Part shown: piece after piece, positions 1-11,104 of the stretch
Position numbering within the stretch: position 1 is the first letter of the stretch
Layout of the letters: every line of letters begins with the position of its first letter
Source: Bisporella sp. PMI_857
Taxonomy: Eukaryota; Ascomycota; Leotiomycetes; Helotiales; Helotiaceae
Assembly (NCBI GenBank): GCA_021307315.1
Contig: JAJSPD010000023.1
Span: forward strand, 62,001-126,000
Reading direction: 5' to 3'
Length of the DNA: 64,000 nucleotides
The notes under the pieces: generated by a model
Seen by the model: the letters and a program-made list of their open reading frames with translations, nothing else
Database searches by the model: none
Told to the model about the DNA's origin: nothing
Position numbers and translations under genes: made by a program

Positions 1-62
1 ATTAGCACTAACTTGTAAGTGAGGAGCACCAAGTGATGGAGATTACCTGCTAAATATTTCAG

Positions 63-562
63 CAAACTTGGAGGACGCGCACATATGGCGGTCCCAAACT
101 CTTAGGCTTCTTCTCCCCCCACTACGAGCAGACAATACGGATGGGGAGAGGGATTTGCGCCAATGGACTGAGGGGATGATTGCTAAGGTGGCAGAACTGC
201 ATGCTTCCCGCTTCGCCGCCAGTCCTGCTCGGTGTCTCATCAATACTAATACGGCAAACATCAAAAAGCTCAATTCAATCTATCAAGAGGCCGCATCAGT
301 TTCATACAATCTTTGGACACGAAAGACAGCAATGAGGCTGATAACTCTAAGTGATATGGGAAGCCCAACTTTTGATGTTGACGATTCGAGACTTAAGCCA
401 CATACTATGGTCCATCCTGACGACCATGATGACAAGCTGAAAGGCAGGCAAATCACGTTGATTGTCCATCCTCTCCTGCTAGTATACGGGACAGATGAAG
501 GAAGAGATTATGATAACGCGAGAGTGTGGGTACCGGCAGAGGTATGGTTTAACACCAGATAG
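63..562 (+). CDS. C-terminal exon of conserved fungal hypothetical protein
   Basis: An open frame enters at 63 directly after a good acceptor (ATATTTCAG at 54-62) and runs to TAG at 560-562, giving about 165 residues. No ATG opens the frame, so this is the terminal exon of a gene whose 5' part lies outside the window. The protein has a regular hydrophilic composition with segments such as LRQWTEGMIAKVAELHASRF and HPDDHDDKLKGRQI, and I recall similar sequence in filamentous ascomycete proteins without a known function. There are no membrane segments or catalytic motifs I can name. A GTATGG at 541-546 could serve as a donor, so the true 3' end may lie further on. Confidence 0.6.
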
Positions 563-3203
563 CCCCTCGTAGTGTCCACCAACGGCCTGGAGATTTGTAA
601 TCGTGAAGTGCTTGGATCAGTGCGACTGAGGACACTGAGGTGGGGATGGGATCACTCTGGAAGCGAAACTAATGGATACTGACATCTCACCTGGGCTGCC
701 GTTATAAAGAGAGAGGGTGTCACAGCTTTGTATTAGGTCGCAGACTCGGAGCTGCCAAAATTTCACGCCGTTTGATACTGTATGTCCTCTCACATTACAC
801 TCCAGACTTGGGACCCGATGATATCTCGCAGTCATACACTCTCATACTTGTTGTTGAAATAACCCTTCATGCCTGTATGACGATGGCAACAGGAAGCGAG
901 GGTTCAGGGACAGGTGGATCTACACATCGCCTGATAGATGTGCCCCTTTTCAAGAGCGCCGAAGAGTTGTGCAACTCGGCTTCGTGGACTAGACTAGCCT
1001 CCATCCGTTTGGTCCTGAAAATCAGATCTAAGCTTTATTTCGGGCCCAGTTGATCTTAAATTAACTAAAGTAAAAGAAACCATATCTATCGTCTTATATA
1101 TTCAGCATATGGATTTGGTGGAAGGGAAGAATAGAAGGAGTATTGGTTTTTGACGTAAAAAAACGTGCCACCCGATCCGGCTATTTCACTTCCAGCCAGA
1201 TACCTCCCAGATAGAGGAAGTTCGCGAGTCCCGCTGAAAGATTGGCAATATGTTTCTAAAACGATCCCAAATGGCCAAAAGCCCTACTTACAGTTCTCGC
1301 AATCCTTGTGTCAAGGGATTACTCTTCGTACTATTCACATGATCTTGCTACTTGCGTTATTGATTATACTAACTTTGGGAGCCATGGAGTTCGGCTCTTG
1401 GCTCAATTGATACGTCGTGACACCCAACCTCTTCGCACTGCCTCCCTCCATCCGGCAAAACATGAACATGCCTAACAAATCATAATGCGCCTTTGCCTCG
1501 CGATTCCCCGCTTAATATCTTATCACGCTCAGAGCTCACAATCCATAGTTATTTTGTACATGGCCTTATGATTGTAATACGTTGTACAAATATTCTCAGT
1601 TCTTATATTTTCTAATCGGCAGCCTCCAAGATAAGCTCTAGATGAGCTTGATCTATAGCGAGGTTGGAATAAGAGAATCAATGATGAACACTCTTCAGGC
1701 CCAAGTAGCTGGTTTATTCCTATGTCCTAGAGGCTGATTTTCATTTATAACCTTTTAAATCTTGCACGTACAACTAAAAATCCGAGCACCGCTCACCCTC
1801 GTGTCCACAGATAGCACGGACACTATGCTTGTCCCGACCCTGCTTTTTGGCACAGTGACAGCAATACCTCTTCGCACTTATATGTCGAACAACTGTAGTC
1901 AAATAAATCCACTAAGAAGCATAAAGATGAGGGCCCGTATCGGAACGGCAGAATCCAGAAGGACGGAGGCGGAAGAAGTGCTGTCCGGAGTACAAATTAA
2001 GGCGACCAGAGTTTGCATAACGTACCATGCGTCAACTACGACGATCGAGAAGGTTTTGGGCTAGGTGGGAGAGTGCGTTTTGGTACGAGGTGATAAAACT
2101 GCATCCAACGATCAATTTCGTAGGATACCTTTATTGTGGCCAATAATTCCACTCACCGTTCCTTCCTCCCTACGGATAATTATAAACAAGGTACTTTCGT
2201 ATTCGTCTATCAAGAGCAATCGTCCTATGATTCTGCATCGGAGAACCCTTATTATCAGAACAGGACGAAGGGGATGCGACTTGAGGGGATAAGCCGACTA
2301 GAGGCCGCAGAGGAATAACGCGAAATGCTTTTTGGGACACAGATTTCTATATCAAACATAGGTTGAATACTACCTAAAAGGACCATTCTAAACCATAATA
2401 CAATACTCTTACACAAGGCTTCCGCCCCACCTTCGAGGCTTCCCTCCCTACCTCACAAAATATATATCTTTCAAGGATGGGAGTGTACGGCCGGGAAAGG
2501 GTTGCCCTTTCTTTGCCCAAGTCTTATCTCCTTGAACCAATTTGGCCAGTTGCTGCTCTTCTTTCTCTGTTAAGCCGTTTTTGGGGGAGGGGGGTGACCT
2601 ACAAGATTTTCTATCAGAGACATCGTGTCTCCGCTGTACTATCCCTGGCGGAATAGATAGGTCCTAGGGAAAACTAAGACAGTATATAATGTTCGTTCCA
2701 AATGCCTTCAGTGTCAGAAATCTACGAATAGGAATCTCTTCGCTTGTAGTGGGGTGGTAATGCTTGCCACTGGTTATTGAGTTGAGAAATTAGGTGAGGA
2801 TCCTTTGGATTAGAGGTATTTCTCTCATCTACATAACCTCTATAATCTATACCATTCGGGCTGTCACTATCATTGTCCTGGATTATGATCTCATTGTAGG
2901 TAGTCAAACACAACTTCTTTTTTCCTCGTCTCAAGCTTCGTTAGTAAGCCTGGCCACTTCTACTCAGGCGCTAATCACTCCTGGCGTACCCTTTCCTCAC
3001 TGAACTGCCTGAGCAACCTGAGCAGTCCCCGAGCAGTACCGACTACTCGCTCACGCTTTTGATTTCTCAAGCCCTTAATGAATTAGGTTGGATGTAGACT
3101 AGGGGTTTGTTATCTCACTTTTGTCAAGTTTTGGTGATGATGCTTAGGAAGCCTGAACAGATTCAGTCCCACAATACCAAGCCCCAAAAATCGAGTATTC
3201 GTT
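563..3203. other. Intergenic, no supported gene
   Basis: About 2.6 kb with only short open frames on both strands. None shows a recognisable family, splice-supported extension or biased composition. The frame at 1165-1410 is opened by GTG, ends in a hydrophobic stretch and is not convincing as a gene. Confidence 0.5.
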
Positions 3204-3545
3204 ATGCCTTCTGGCCTATGTCGTCAGCAAGAGAGCAATCAATGGACGGGGGAAGTGGCACACATCGTTGGACATAGTTTAGGAGCTCATGCTGCAGTCG
3301 ACCTTGCATCGAGATATCCAAAATTGGTCAATATAGTTTTCATCCAGGGTTTTGATGTTTATCCACCGACTGCTTTATCGCCTTGCTCACCACACTGTGT
3401 ATGGATTATGCAGCGCGTCGAGAATCTCCTTCCTCGATCAGTAATACGCTGGCTCCTAATTCAGTTAAGCTGATGGAGATAGGGAGAAAGCTCAACTCAG
3501 ACGGTGGCTTTCACACATCCGGCGATGAGACATTCGTGGAGTAGG
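3204..3545 (+). pseudogene. Alpha/beta-hydrolase fold pseudogene (deleted and frameshifted)
   Basis: Residues HIVGHSLGAHAAVDLASRYP give the nucleophile elbow G-H-S-L-G and the following helix of an alpha/beta-hydrolase. They are followed by the family-like segments FIQGFDVYPPTALSP and WIMQRVENLLPRSVIRW. From about 3440 the homology moves to another frame (NSVKLMEIGRKLNSDGGFHT) and stops at TAG 3543-3545. In intact relatives, as I recall them, these two parts are separated by roughly 60-80 residues carrying the acidic residue, so an internal deletion plus a frame change is inferred. The N-terminal strands before the elbow are missing as well. It lies 300 bp from the hydrolase end of the Ras fusion gene but belongs to a different hydrolase subfamily. 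Confidence 0.6.
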
Positions 3546-3849
3546 CAAGCCCCAGTCATTTGCCTAGACAGATCACGCTTGGTTTCAAAGAGAAGAGTCG
3601 CTTGATGGTTTTAAGAAGCTCTAGGCTGAGTCTGAATGGCCACATTGTCCCCTTAAGACAAATCCGTAAACTTTATCGTATGACTAGAATGCTTTTAATA
3701 GGGCAGAACTGTCAAATCTCAATGCAAAATGTCAGCCGCTCGTATAGTTATGCATAGCTATTCTAGTAGAAAAACATCTCTTCTAATAGGCTGATCCTCA
3801 TATTAGGTGTAAGTATTAACACGACTGCGAAGAGAAGTGGGTACATAAA

Positions 3850-6659
3850 TTAAATTATATCCTCTGTCGACGCCATAATATAATCTTCCAGCGCCCCAAG
3901 CACCGCCCTGTACCCTGGGTCCGTGTCACAGCTAAACTTGCAGATCTCCGAATGATTACCATTGATCCCACGTACAATCTCTTGCCTCGCATGTCCTACC
4001 AAAGCGGAATCATACGGAACAACCTATTCCAAAATCAGCACAAATCTTCTAGTTTGATCTCGGCGTATCTTACTCTGTCATTGAGTCCATACATTCCTAG
4101 CATAGACTTAGTCTCATAAAATGTATGAATTTTAAACTTGTTATCTTCTAGCATTTGCAAGAACACTTTGCGTAAATTCTCCAACAGCTCACTATTCGGC
4201 TTTAGGCCTTTTATTATTCTTTCCGAGGGTCCCTGGAGAGCGAATTTCGTAAGATTACTCGCAAGAAGACCCCAGTTCGTTGATGTGCTTCCTCCATGAG
4301 GTGTGCCGAGGAAAATGATGGCATTGGTTGAGTCGTATATGGGGAGGTATTGCGGTTGATGCGTGGAACGTTTAGAATTATCGAGTGTCTGTAAGTTTGT
4401 TAATTTGGGTAGAAAGCAGCCACACAGAATCCGTACCACTTTAACCAAAATCCCGCCGAGACTATGTGCCACAAATATCAGCGGCCGTGCTGGCTGGTTT
4501 GGGTTAGCATCTCTAAGGTTTAATTTGAATATTTCAAAATACCTCACGCTTGCGTTCTTGCTGTAATGCCACCATTAAATCATTCCCATGCTGAGAGATA
4601 TTCTGCTGATCACTAGTCCCAAAGAATTCGGCAACGATCTTGCTATCATAGCCCCATGTTAATATTCGTGCCTGGGAGAAATCAGGATGCTTGGAAAGAA
4701 GATCGTAAGGCCAGAAGACACTGTGCTGGAGTGGCTGAGATAGATTTGATGAAGATGAGCGAAAGAGTCTTTTTTTGGCGGCCGGTGGCTGGTGGGTCCA
4801 TGTCTTCTCTGGGTGGCCTTGAAGTCCGTGAACAAACACAATGCTAGAAATATAGTAAGCGACGAATAATAACAACGAATTATATACATCAGGGGACCTT
4901 ACTCAAAAACGGGTTTCTCAGGATTCGAAATACACGAGAAGCCAACCGTATTGATTTGAGGCCGCTCCTCTGGCCACGACATAGAAGGTTGGCTCTGATC
5001 GTCCGCCGGAGTAGGTGTTGATAAGTTCACCAAATTTGCAGTGCTACAATTTAATGGCCATCCACTTGTAGGTGTTGGTGATGTAACGGCATCTGATATT
5101 ATTTGACTAGGCTCTGGTTGCCCCTCTTCCCCGCCATTATCCACGTCGTCAGTGCTGGGTGTCTCAGTGGGGGTCTTCAGAGTTTTGGTTGCTCCGGCTT
5201 TAAGGAGAATCATGACTGCCTCGAAGTGGCCCTGATCATCTGCAGCCTTGAGCGCACATCCATATTTGCCACCGGGGGCGTCAATGTTTATCGCGCCGCC
5301 AAGCTCGAGCAGACTTTCTATGACGCTATTGTTGCCAGCAAAAGCCGCCATTTGTAAGGCAGTACAGTCTCCCTGGCCTCTTGCATTGATGTCCGCCCCC
5401 GCTCCTAGCAACACCTCGACGATGGCGGCGTTTCCCACCCAGGCAGCGGCTTGAAGTGCATTGCCGTATGGTCCTCCAACCACATTGACATCCGCCCCCT
5501 TCTTTAGTAAATGTTGAACAACCTCTAAACGGCCTCGCGAAGCAGCTGCGGACAGGGCACTTCCATGCAGTTGGCTTACCTGGTCAATTTGAGCACCCTT
5601 GTGAAGCAGCAATCGGACAACTGCCAAATGGCCTTCTGCTGCTGCCACTTGAAGGGGTGAAGTCCCGGAAGGCCCTCTAGCATTGATAGCAGCTCCTTTC
5701 TTTAGGAGAATGTTGACAATGTTAGCATGGCCAGAAGCTGACGCAGCATGTATTGGAGCTCCATCAGATCCGGGCTGCCCGTTTACGTTGGCTCCCGCGC
5801 CAAGGAATGCGATAACCTTTCGTTCTTGATTCGACTTCGCTGCGTGCACGAGAGAAACAGTAAGTGTCTTTCGGTCAGCTTCCGTGCTCCCTTCGGTTGG
5901 TGATATAGAAACAAACTTGTGCCACCAACTCCGTTTGGCAGTACGATACCGGGATCTAGCCACAGGATTTGCGTTTCGTGGATTTGCGTTTCGTGGTTTG
6001 GCCACATACAACGAGTTCGGCATTCGTTGTCGTCGCAGCAGCCGTACAACGTCATAGAATCCCTTCTCAACGTTGTGGCAATTTTTGGCTGAGCATTCCA
6101 CAAATTCGCAGCCCAGTTCTCTAGCTAGTGCATGACCTTCCTGTGTAGAGACTTCTCGTTCGGTGACACGATCACTCTTGTTTCCTATGAGACAAATCGG
6201 AATTGTCGCAAAGGACAAATCGGTGTTGACCTGGGAAGCCGGGTAGCCAAGATTTGATGCCGACGATTCCTTGACTCTTAGGATTTGATGATGGAATTTT
6301 TTAATGCGCGCGAATGACGCACGTGAAGTTATGCTGTACATAATCACGAAGCCTTCCCCATCGCGAATCCATTGATCTCGCAGAGCTGTATATTCCTCCT
6401 GACCAGCGGTATCTAAAACCTCCAGCATACATGACTGGTTGTCTATAACGACTTGTTTTCGGTAGGAATCTTCGATCGTAGGGTCGTAGGTCTCAACAAA
6501 ATGCTGGAGGGTTAGCTGTGACTAGTGAGCTGCTGCGTTGCGTGGCAAAAGGGGGGCCTCGGGGTCAGGCAGGATACCAACTTGGATAGTCATAGCTGTC
6601 TTCCCCACACCCCCATCCCCCAACACCACTAACTTATAAAGAACCATCTTCCCTGCCAT
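3850..6659 (-). CDS. Ras-like GTPase / ankyrin repeats / alpha-beta-hydrolase fusion protein (841 aa)
   Basis: Six exons on the minus strand: 6659-6582, 6515-4903, 4843-4548, 4489-4440, 4388-4074, 4023-3850 (introns 66, 59, 58, 51 and 50 nt, all GT-AG). The coding sum is 2526 nt, exactly 842 codons. Residues 1 to about 190 are a complete Ras domain: P-loop GDGGVGKT (14-21), switch I YDPTIEDS (Thr39), DTAGQEEY (Gln65 matches Ras Gln61), NKSD (138-141), ECSAKN. Sequence and insert resemble fungal RasB, but there is no CaaX box. About 245-470 holds roughly seven ankyrin repeats, then a Ser/Thr/Pro linker. From 564 comes the lipase-like module found at the N terminus of many fungal NLRs: IVFVHGLQGHPEKTW, AHSLGG (Ser672), FLGTPHGGS, VPYDSALVG, and NHSEICKF (His808). 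The exon 2-3 join (GA/C, Asp564) falls inside this module, so the fusion does not depend on a doubtful junction. The 51-nt intron 4 is in frame and may be retained. There is no NACHT or NB-ARC domain. Membrane anchoring must differ from Ras. Confidence 0.8.
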
Positions 6660-7606
6660 TTCATAGAGATTGAAGCCAATTATCTAACAGCGCGACGGGA
6701 GTGTCGAAATCAAAGGTTGCTCTCCGCGCCTGGAGCTGAGAAAAGCTACCTTGGAGGCTGAAACGCAGGGCTGCGATAACATCTCCATTGGACCTCGAAA
6801 CAGGCAGAAAGCAAGCATAAACGGACCACACTGGCGTATAATGAATCCGTGTTTAATTCAGACACGAATATTTACGGTAGAGAAATCATTCTACGAGTCA
6901 ATCTACCCTTCCACCATAATGCATCCATTGGTCCTCAATCGGTCGGAAGAGCCTTTTTAGACAAGTTCAGACGCCTCGGTAAAATTTGACGATTAGAAGT
7001 GAGATAGGTGTTCTGGCAAACTCGGCTAGGAAAGTGTAGCCGGGATACACGGGGAGCCAAAATGGGACCTGCATTAGAGCGGGCGGACTAATTTATATCG
7101 TGCTCAAGATGCTCAGATTCTATTCAGGAATACTTACCCTCAGCTCAGGTTAAAGGAGCCGCTGCTCATGTCCAGAGACTAAAACGAAACCAGCAAAAAA
7201 AAACAAAGTCGAGTATGACTATAGTGGTAGATACAAGGCTATATGGTGATTTGTATGGAGGTTAGACCTTATTATCAGTGCGTACTGTTTTGAGGTTTCC
7301 CAGGAAAGGCGAGAATATTATTGAGATCTATAATTCCTCAGAGCAGATTGGAGAAATTATATAGAGTTCAGTGGAACGGTAGCCATTTTAGAAAGCGATG
7401 TTTATTAGACAAGACACTTTTACTCTCATGAACCCTATCACTAACTAATTATTTGTTGAATGGAGCTAATATAATGTGCTCTCAATATTTATCTAGTGCA
7501 AACCCTCTTTTAACGGATATTTATAGAGGTCGCCGTATTTCTAGAATTACCCAAGCTCTTTCGCTCTACTTTCTCCTTCCAATATGATCTCATAATCTAT
7601 CAAGTA
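6660..7606. other. AT-rich intergenic spacer
   Basis: About 950 bp upstream of the Ras fusion gene and downstream of the BCS1-like locus. It presumably contains the fusion gene promoter. I see no gene, tandem repeat or terminal inverted repeat. Confidence 0.5.
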
Positions 7607-9277
7607 TCAATTTCTGCTCGTTATACAGCCACTCGCCCATTCCTTGGCATTTGCTAGTGCATCTTCAGGGCGTCCCTTCCATTGCAATAAAAACCCTTGA
7701 ATCTCAGCCGGACTAAGCACTCCTTCTGGTATGCAGGCGGAAAATTCACGAGCCATTTGATTCAAGCTAGCTTGGGCGTTTTCAGGTTGCTTATCTGTAG
7801 TTTTGATCTTACTCTCATCACTAAAGACTTGAAGGAACATATTCTCTGCATGGACAGCTGCAGCCATGTCAAAATGGACACGATAATCGACCCTTCCAGG
7901 TCGCAGAAGTGCGCTGTCAAGATTATCAACATGGTTCGTAGTCATAATCAGCAACCGGCCTTCTTGGGATGCGACTCCATCGATAACATTAAGGAGGCCC
8001 GAAAGAGAGATATGAGCGCCAGGCATATTTGAATAATCCGGCCGAGCTCCATCCATCGAGACAGCCTGGTTGGACGCCTGAGTATCTCTAGCAGCCAATC
8101 CCGCGCTGTCAATATCTTCCAGAAGCACTAAGCAATGCACGGGAAGCTGGCCAAATAATTCGACCAAGTCTTCTTCACCGATTGTGGGCTCAGCAAGAGA
8201 CATGTAGTATACGTCAAGGCCAAAGAAGCCTGCAACAGCAAATGCTAAGGAGCTCTTCCCAGTTCCGGGAGCGCCGTGAAATAGCTGCGAGCTAGTTAGT
8301 AATGGATCTTTTTCGATGATGCACCTTTAGGAAGAAAGTAAGCAGAGGAAGGTGGAGAGTCTCACATAACCTCGCCTATATGGGATCCCACGCTCCGCAT
8401 ACCAGGTTTGAGAACTGGGTTCCAAGTACTCTCGAATATCCGAAATAAGATGCTGTTTCTGCTTGCTTTTGAGCACAACAGTTTCCAACGGCCTGGAAGG
8501 TCGTCTGGCAGCTATCTTCCATGGATGCCTTCCGCTTTGACAGTGTGATCATGGCCCTGGGCGCCGGATTACTGTGCGCGATGTTCCCGTTTTGAAGTAC
8601 TCCGCAGAAGCATCTTCGATTAATGCCTTTATTGGCGCAGTGGTCCGGCTCAGACAGCTTAGACTACCTTGAATAATATTGGTCGGTACTTCAAACGGAT
8701 GGCCTGGCATTGGTCTCCTTTCTCGCTGTTGGTGCCATATGAAGAGGTTTCCGTTATACCAAAAGTATTTGAACAAACCTAATTGAGGTTCATAACGGGG
8801 GAATTTACGTTCGTTTTGGTTATACGATGGTGGAGTCATGGCATGTATTGGATTTATGTTCCATCTGGTTATAATTTCGTTGTCTGAAGGACCAACATCT
8901 TGGATGAATGGGCTTGGTTGAAGTGCATTTAATCTGTGCGAATCTGCGCCTATGCCATGGCGCTCAAGCCATTCCGTGACCCAGAAGTAGGTGTCCACAT
9001 CTGATGAGATTTGTATCACACAGGTCCCAATGCGCATAACCAGATACATAAACTGGGTTTTGAGAAAAGTTACCGACTTGATAAGAGCAAAGATGAAGAA
9101 AGAGATCGATACTATCAAGGTAATATCGAAACCGAATGTCTCAAGCAAAAGACGTGAAATAGTGCTATAACCAGGGATGAATACTTCGAGTAAATTGGCT
9201 GGCAGTTGCACAAAAGGCTGAGAAGATGTACTGTTCCGGGGTAAACCCATCAGGGGAAGGCCAAGAAGAGAGTTCAT
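7607..9277 (-). pseudogene. BCS1-like AAA ATPase with in-frame TGA
   Basis: Two exons: 9277-8366 and 8284-7607, with an 81-nt intron carrying TACTAAC before CTCGCAG. The product resembles the large fungal family of BCS1-type AAA ATPases. It has an N-terminal membrane segment (ITLIVSISFFIFALI), the BCS1 N domain, RRPSRPLETVVL and GIPYRRGY before the AAA core, Walker A GAPGTGKSS, Walker B LLEDID, and LRPGRVDYRVHFDMA near the end. Full length would be about 529 residues, normal for the family. The frame is interrupted by TGA at 8551-8549, between VIRRPGP and HPWKIAARRPSRPL. Homology continues in the same frame on both sides, and I find no GT-AG intron that removes the TGA while keeping the frame. 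So this is a nonsense mutation, a sequencing error or a readthrough site. Mitochondrial BCS1 inserts the Rieske protein; fungal paralogues such as this one have mostly unknown roles. Confidence 0.75.
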
Positions 9278-10097
9278 GGTTGCTTTGTAAAGTATAATTC
9301 GATGGGTTAGAAGACACAAAGCGAATTATCACGTATATATAATTACAATTCTGTACCAACAGATTGGGGCTGTGCGTTAGTTGCGTCTACGCGCTCTTCA
9401 ACAATTCGGCCCTACCATGAGACAAACGTGGTGGCTCGCTTTCACTTCAGCTGAGCTGAAGACCCCTGACATGTTCCAACACCGCAACGCTCATTCTTCG
9501 GTAACCAAGTTGGACTCTTCAAAAGTACTCGGTGAGTGTTCAAGAGCATTAAAGCTTGTTTTTAGTTTTCAATATTATATAAGTATAGATTTTTAGGATG
9601 TAAGCAACTGTAGATATTTTTTCCCCGCATCCACGTTAAGCATATGACTGAGCTTAAGGAGTTAAACACAATCAATTAGTGCCTGCCTCTTTATTTGAAA
9701 GATCTCCTGGAGTTTGAACTAGATTACTCAAAATGTAGAGAAGGATTTACTCATCTCATTGTATATGTACGAGGAATATATCTCCATTTTCTCGTAAAGC
9801 CTCATGCTTGTATTAGCACTTACTTCGTTCTATGTTCTCTAGTCTGATCGCTTCTTCCAATCTAAGACATTCTCGATTATTCAAGAAAGAATTCTTACAG
9901 CATTATCGGCGAGGTCTCATATGTCACCAAAAGAATGAAGTGCCTTCTTATTCCCCTTTTCTAGCAATCAGGGCAAGCAGTGATGAATATGGTTAATACA
10001 ATGCCAAGATATTGTAAGTTACATCTGATAACCTTATCTAGCTCCCATCAATACAGACGAAGTTTTGAGTCGGACAACTGCTACATCGCTTCCTCTA
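9278..10097. other. Intergenic spacer
   Basis: About 820 bp between the BCS1-like start and the end of the sulfotransferase-like gene. It contains short frames only and nothing I can assign. Confidence 0.5.
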
Positions 10098-11104
10098 CTA
10101 CTGCATCACAACTTCTACAACTAGCACTGCAACCACCGTAACAACCAGCGCACGGAACTCCTTTGGCGCGTTTCCCCTCGGGTACTTTACCTCCGTAACA
10201 TCCAGCCTAAGAAATGGACAGGTCTGATCCGACCCGAATCCATCATCCAAGCTAAACACGGCCAGCCTATCCCCCGATACCAGGGCTCTAACCCTGTGAT
10301 CCCTATTCCCAACGCCGCTTCGTCAGCCCGTTTTCATCTCGAACAACAAAAACGGAGGGAGAGCAACGGAAAGCCCCAACGAACAAATCCAAATAATCCG
10401 CCGCGCAAGCCGGCCTCCCCTCGCTCCACGGTCAGCCGGCCATGGCACCACACCCGCGAGAGGGCGAGGTGCAGAGCGCGGAAACGGTCAACGAACGAGT
10501 CGGTCAGCCGTACGTGGCGGAGCGGGAAGGACGCGCAGCTCGCGAGCATCGGGCCCGCGGTGTTTTCTATGGAGAGGCACCACCTCTCGACGTCGCGCTC
10601 CGTGTGCAGGATCTCGGCGCGCGGGTAGCACGCGATCAGCTCGTCGAGGAAGAAAGTGCGCTCTTTCTACTATGCACCTTGCGCATTGTTAGCCTGCCGT
10701 GCGTTCTGCGGGTGGGATTTGTGGGTGGATATAGATGGGGAGGGAGGTTGGGGGGGGGGCGAGAAAGGGGGAAGGTACGTCGTAGGCTGCGAACCATTTG
10801 TCGAATTCCGCCTTGCCGTAGGGAGTGCCGACCCCGAAGTATTTCGCCTTGAGGCCCTCGTCCAAGATGCGCACCTGCGTGGGGCCGCCTTCTACCGCCT
10901 CGTACATGTGGTAGGGTTTGTGGCCGAGGATTCGCAGGACTTGGTAGAGGGAGAACGTCCCTGTGCTTGATGCGAGGGGGAGAGTAAGTGCGTGGGCGGT
11001 AAAGGGGAACGGAGAGGGAGAGGTTACCGGCTTTTGCTCGTTGCGATGAGTTTCTTCTCGCGCACGCGTACCGGCGTGGGCGGCGTGTCTATGGTTCGAG
11101 GCAT
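10098..11104 (-). CDS. Sulfotransferase-like P-loop protein with C-terminal membrane anchor (255 aa)
   Basis: Four exons inferred: 11104-11028, 10965-10779, 10666-10368, 10302-10098 (introns 62, 112 and 65 nt). The coding sum is 768 nt. The N-terminal SRTGTFSLYQVLRILG matches the PAPS-binding P-loop of the fungal sulfotransferase-like family that is often mis-annotated as NAD-dependent epimerase. GHKPYHMYEAVEGGP, FFLDELIACYPRAE and LHTERDVERW are further family blocks. The last exon supplies VRALVSGDRLAVFSLDDGFG, the conserved C-terminal block, and then ends in a hydrophobic ALVVTVVAVLVVEVVM tail suggesting membrane attachment. The second intron acceptor (TAGTAG) and the third donor (GTTGCT) are my weakest joins. 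The third is supported by a CTGAC branch site and by restoration of the family motif. The substrate is unknown. Confidence 0.7.

Noticed and set aside
4534..4889. Separate hydrolase gene beginning at an ATG near 4875
   Set aside because: That ATG lies inside the 59-nt intron; the module starts in the preceding exon, in frame with the ankyrin part.
8549..8600. Intron that would remove the BCS1-like TGA
   Set aside because: The only candidate (GTAATCC to TCAAAG, 38 nt) is too short, deletes conserved residues and breaks the downstream frame.
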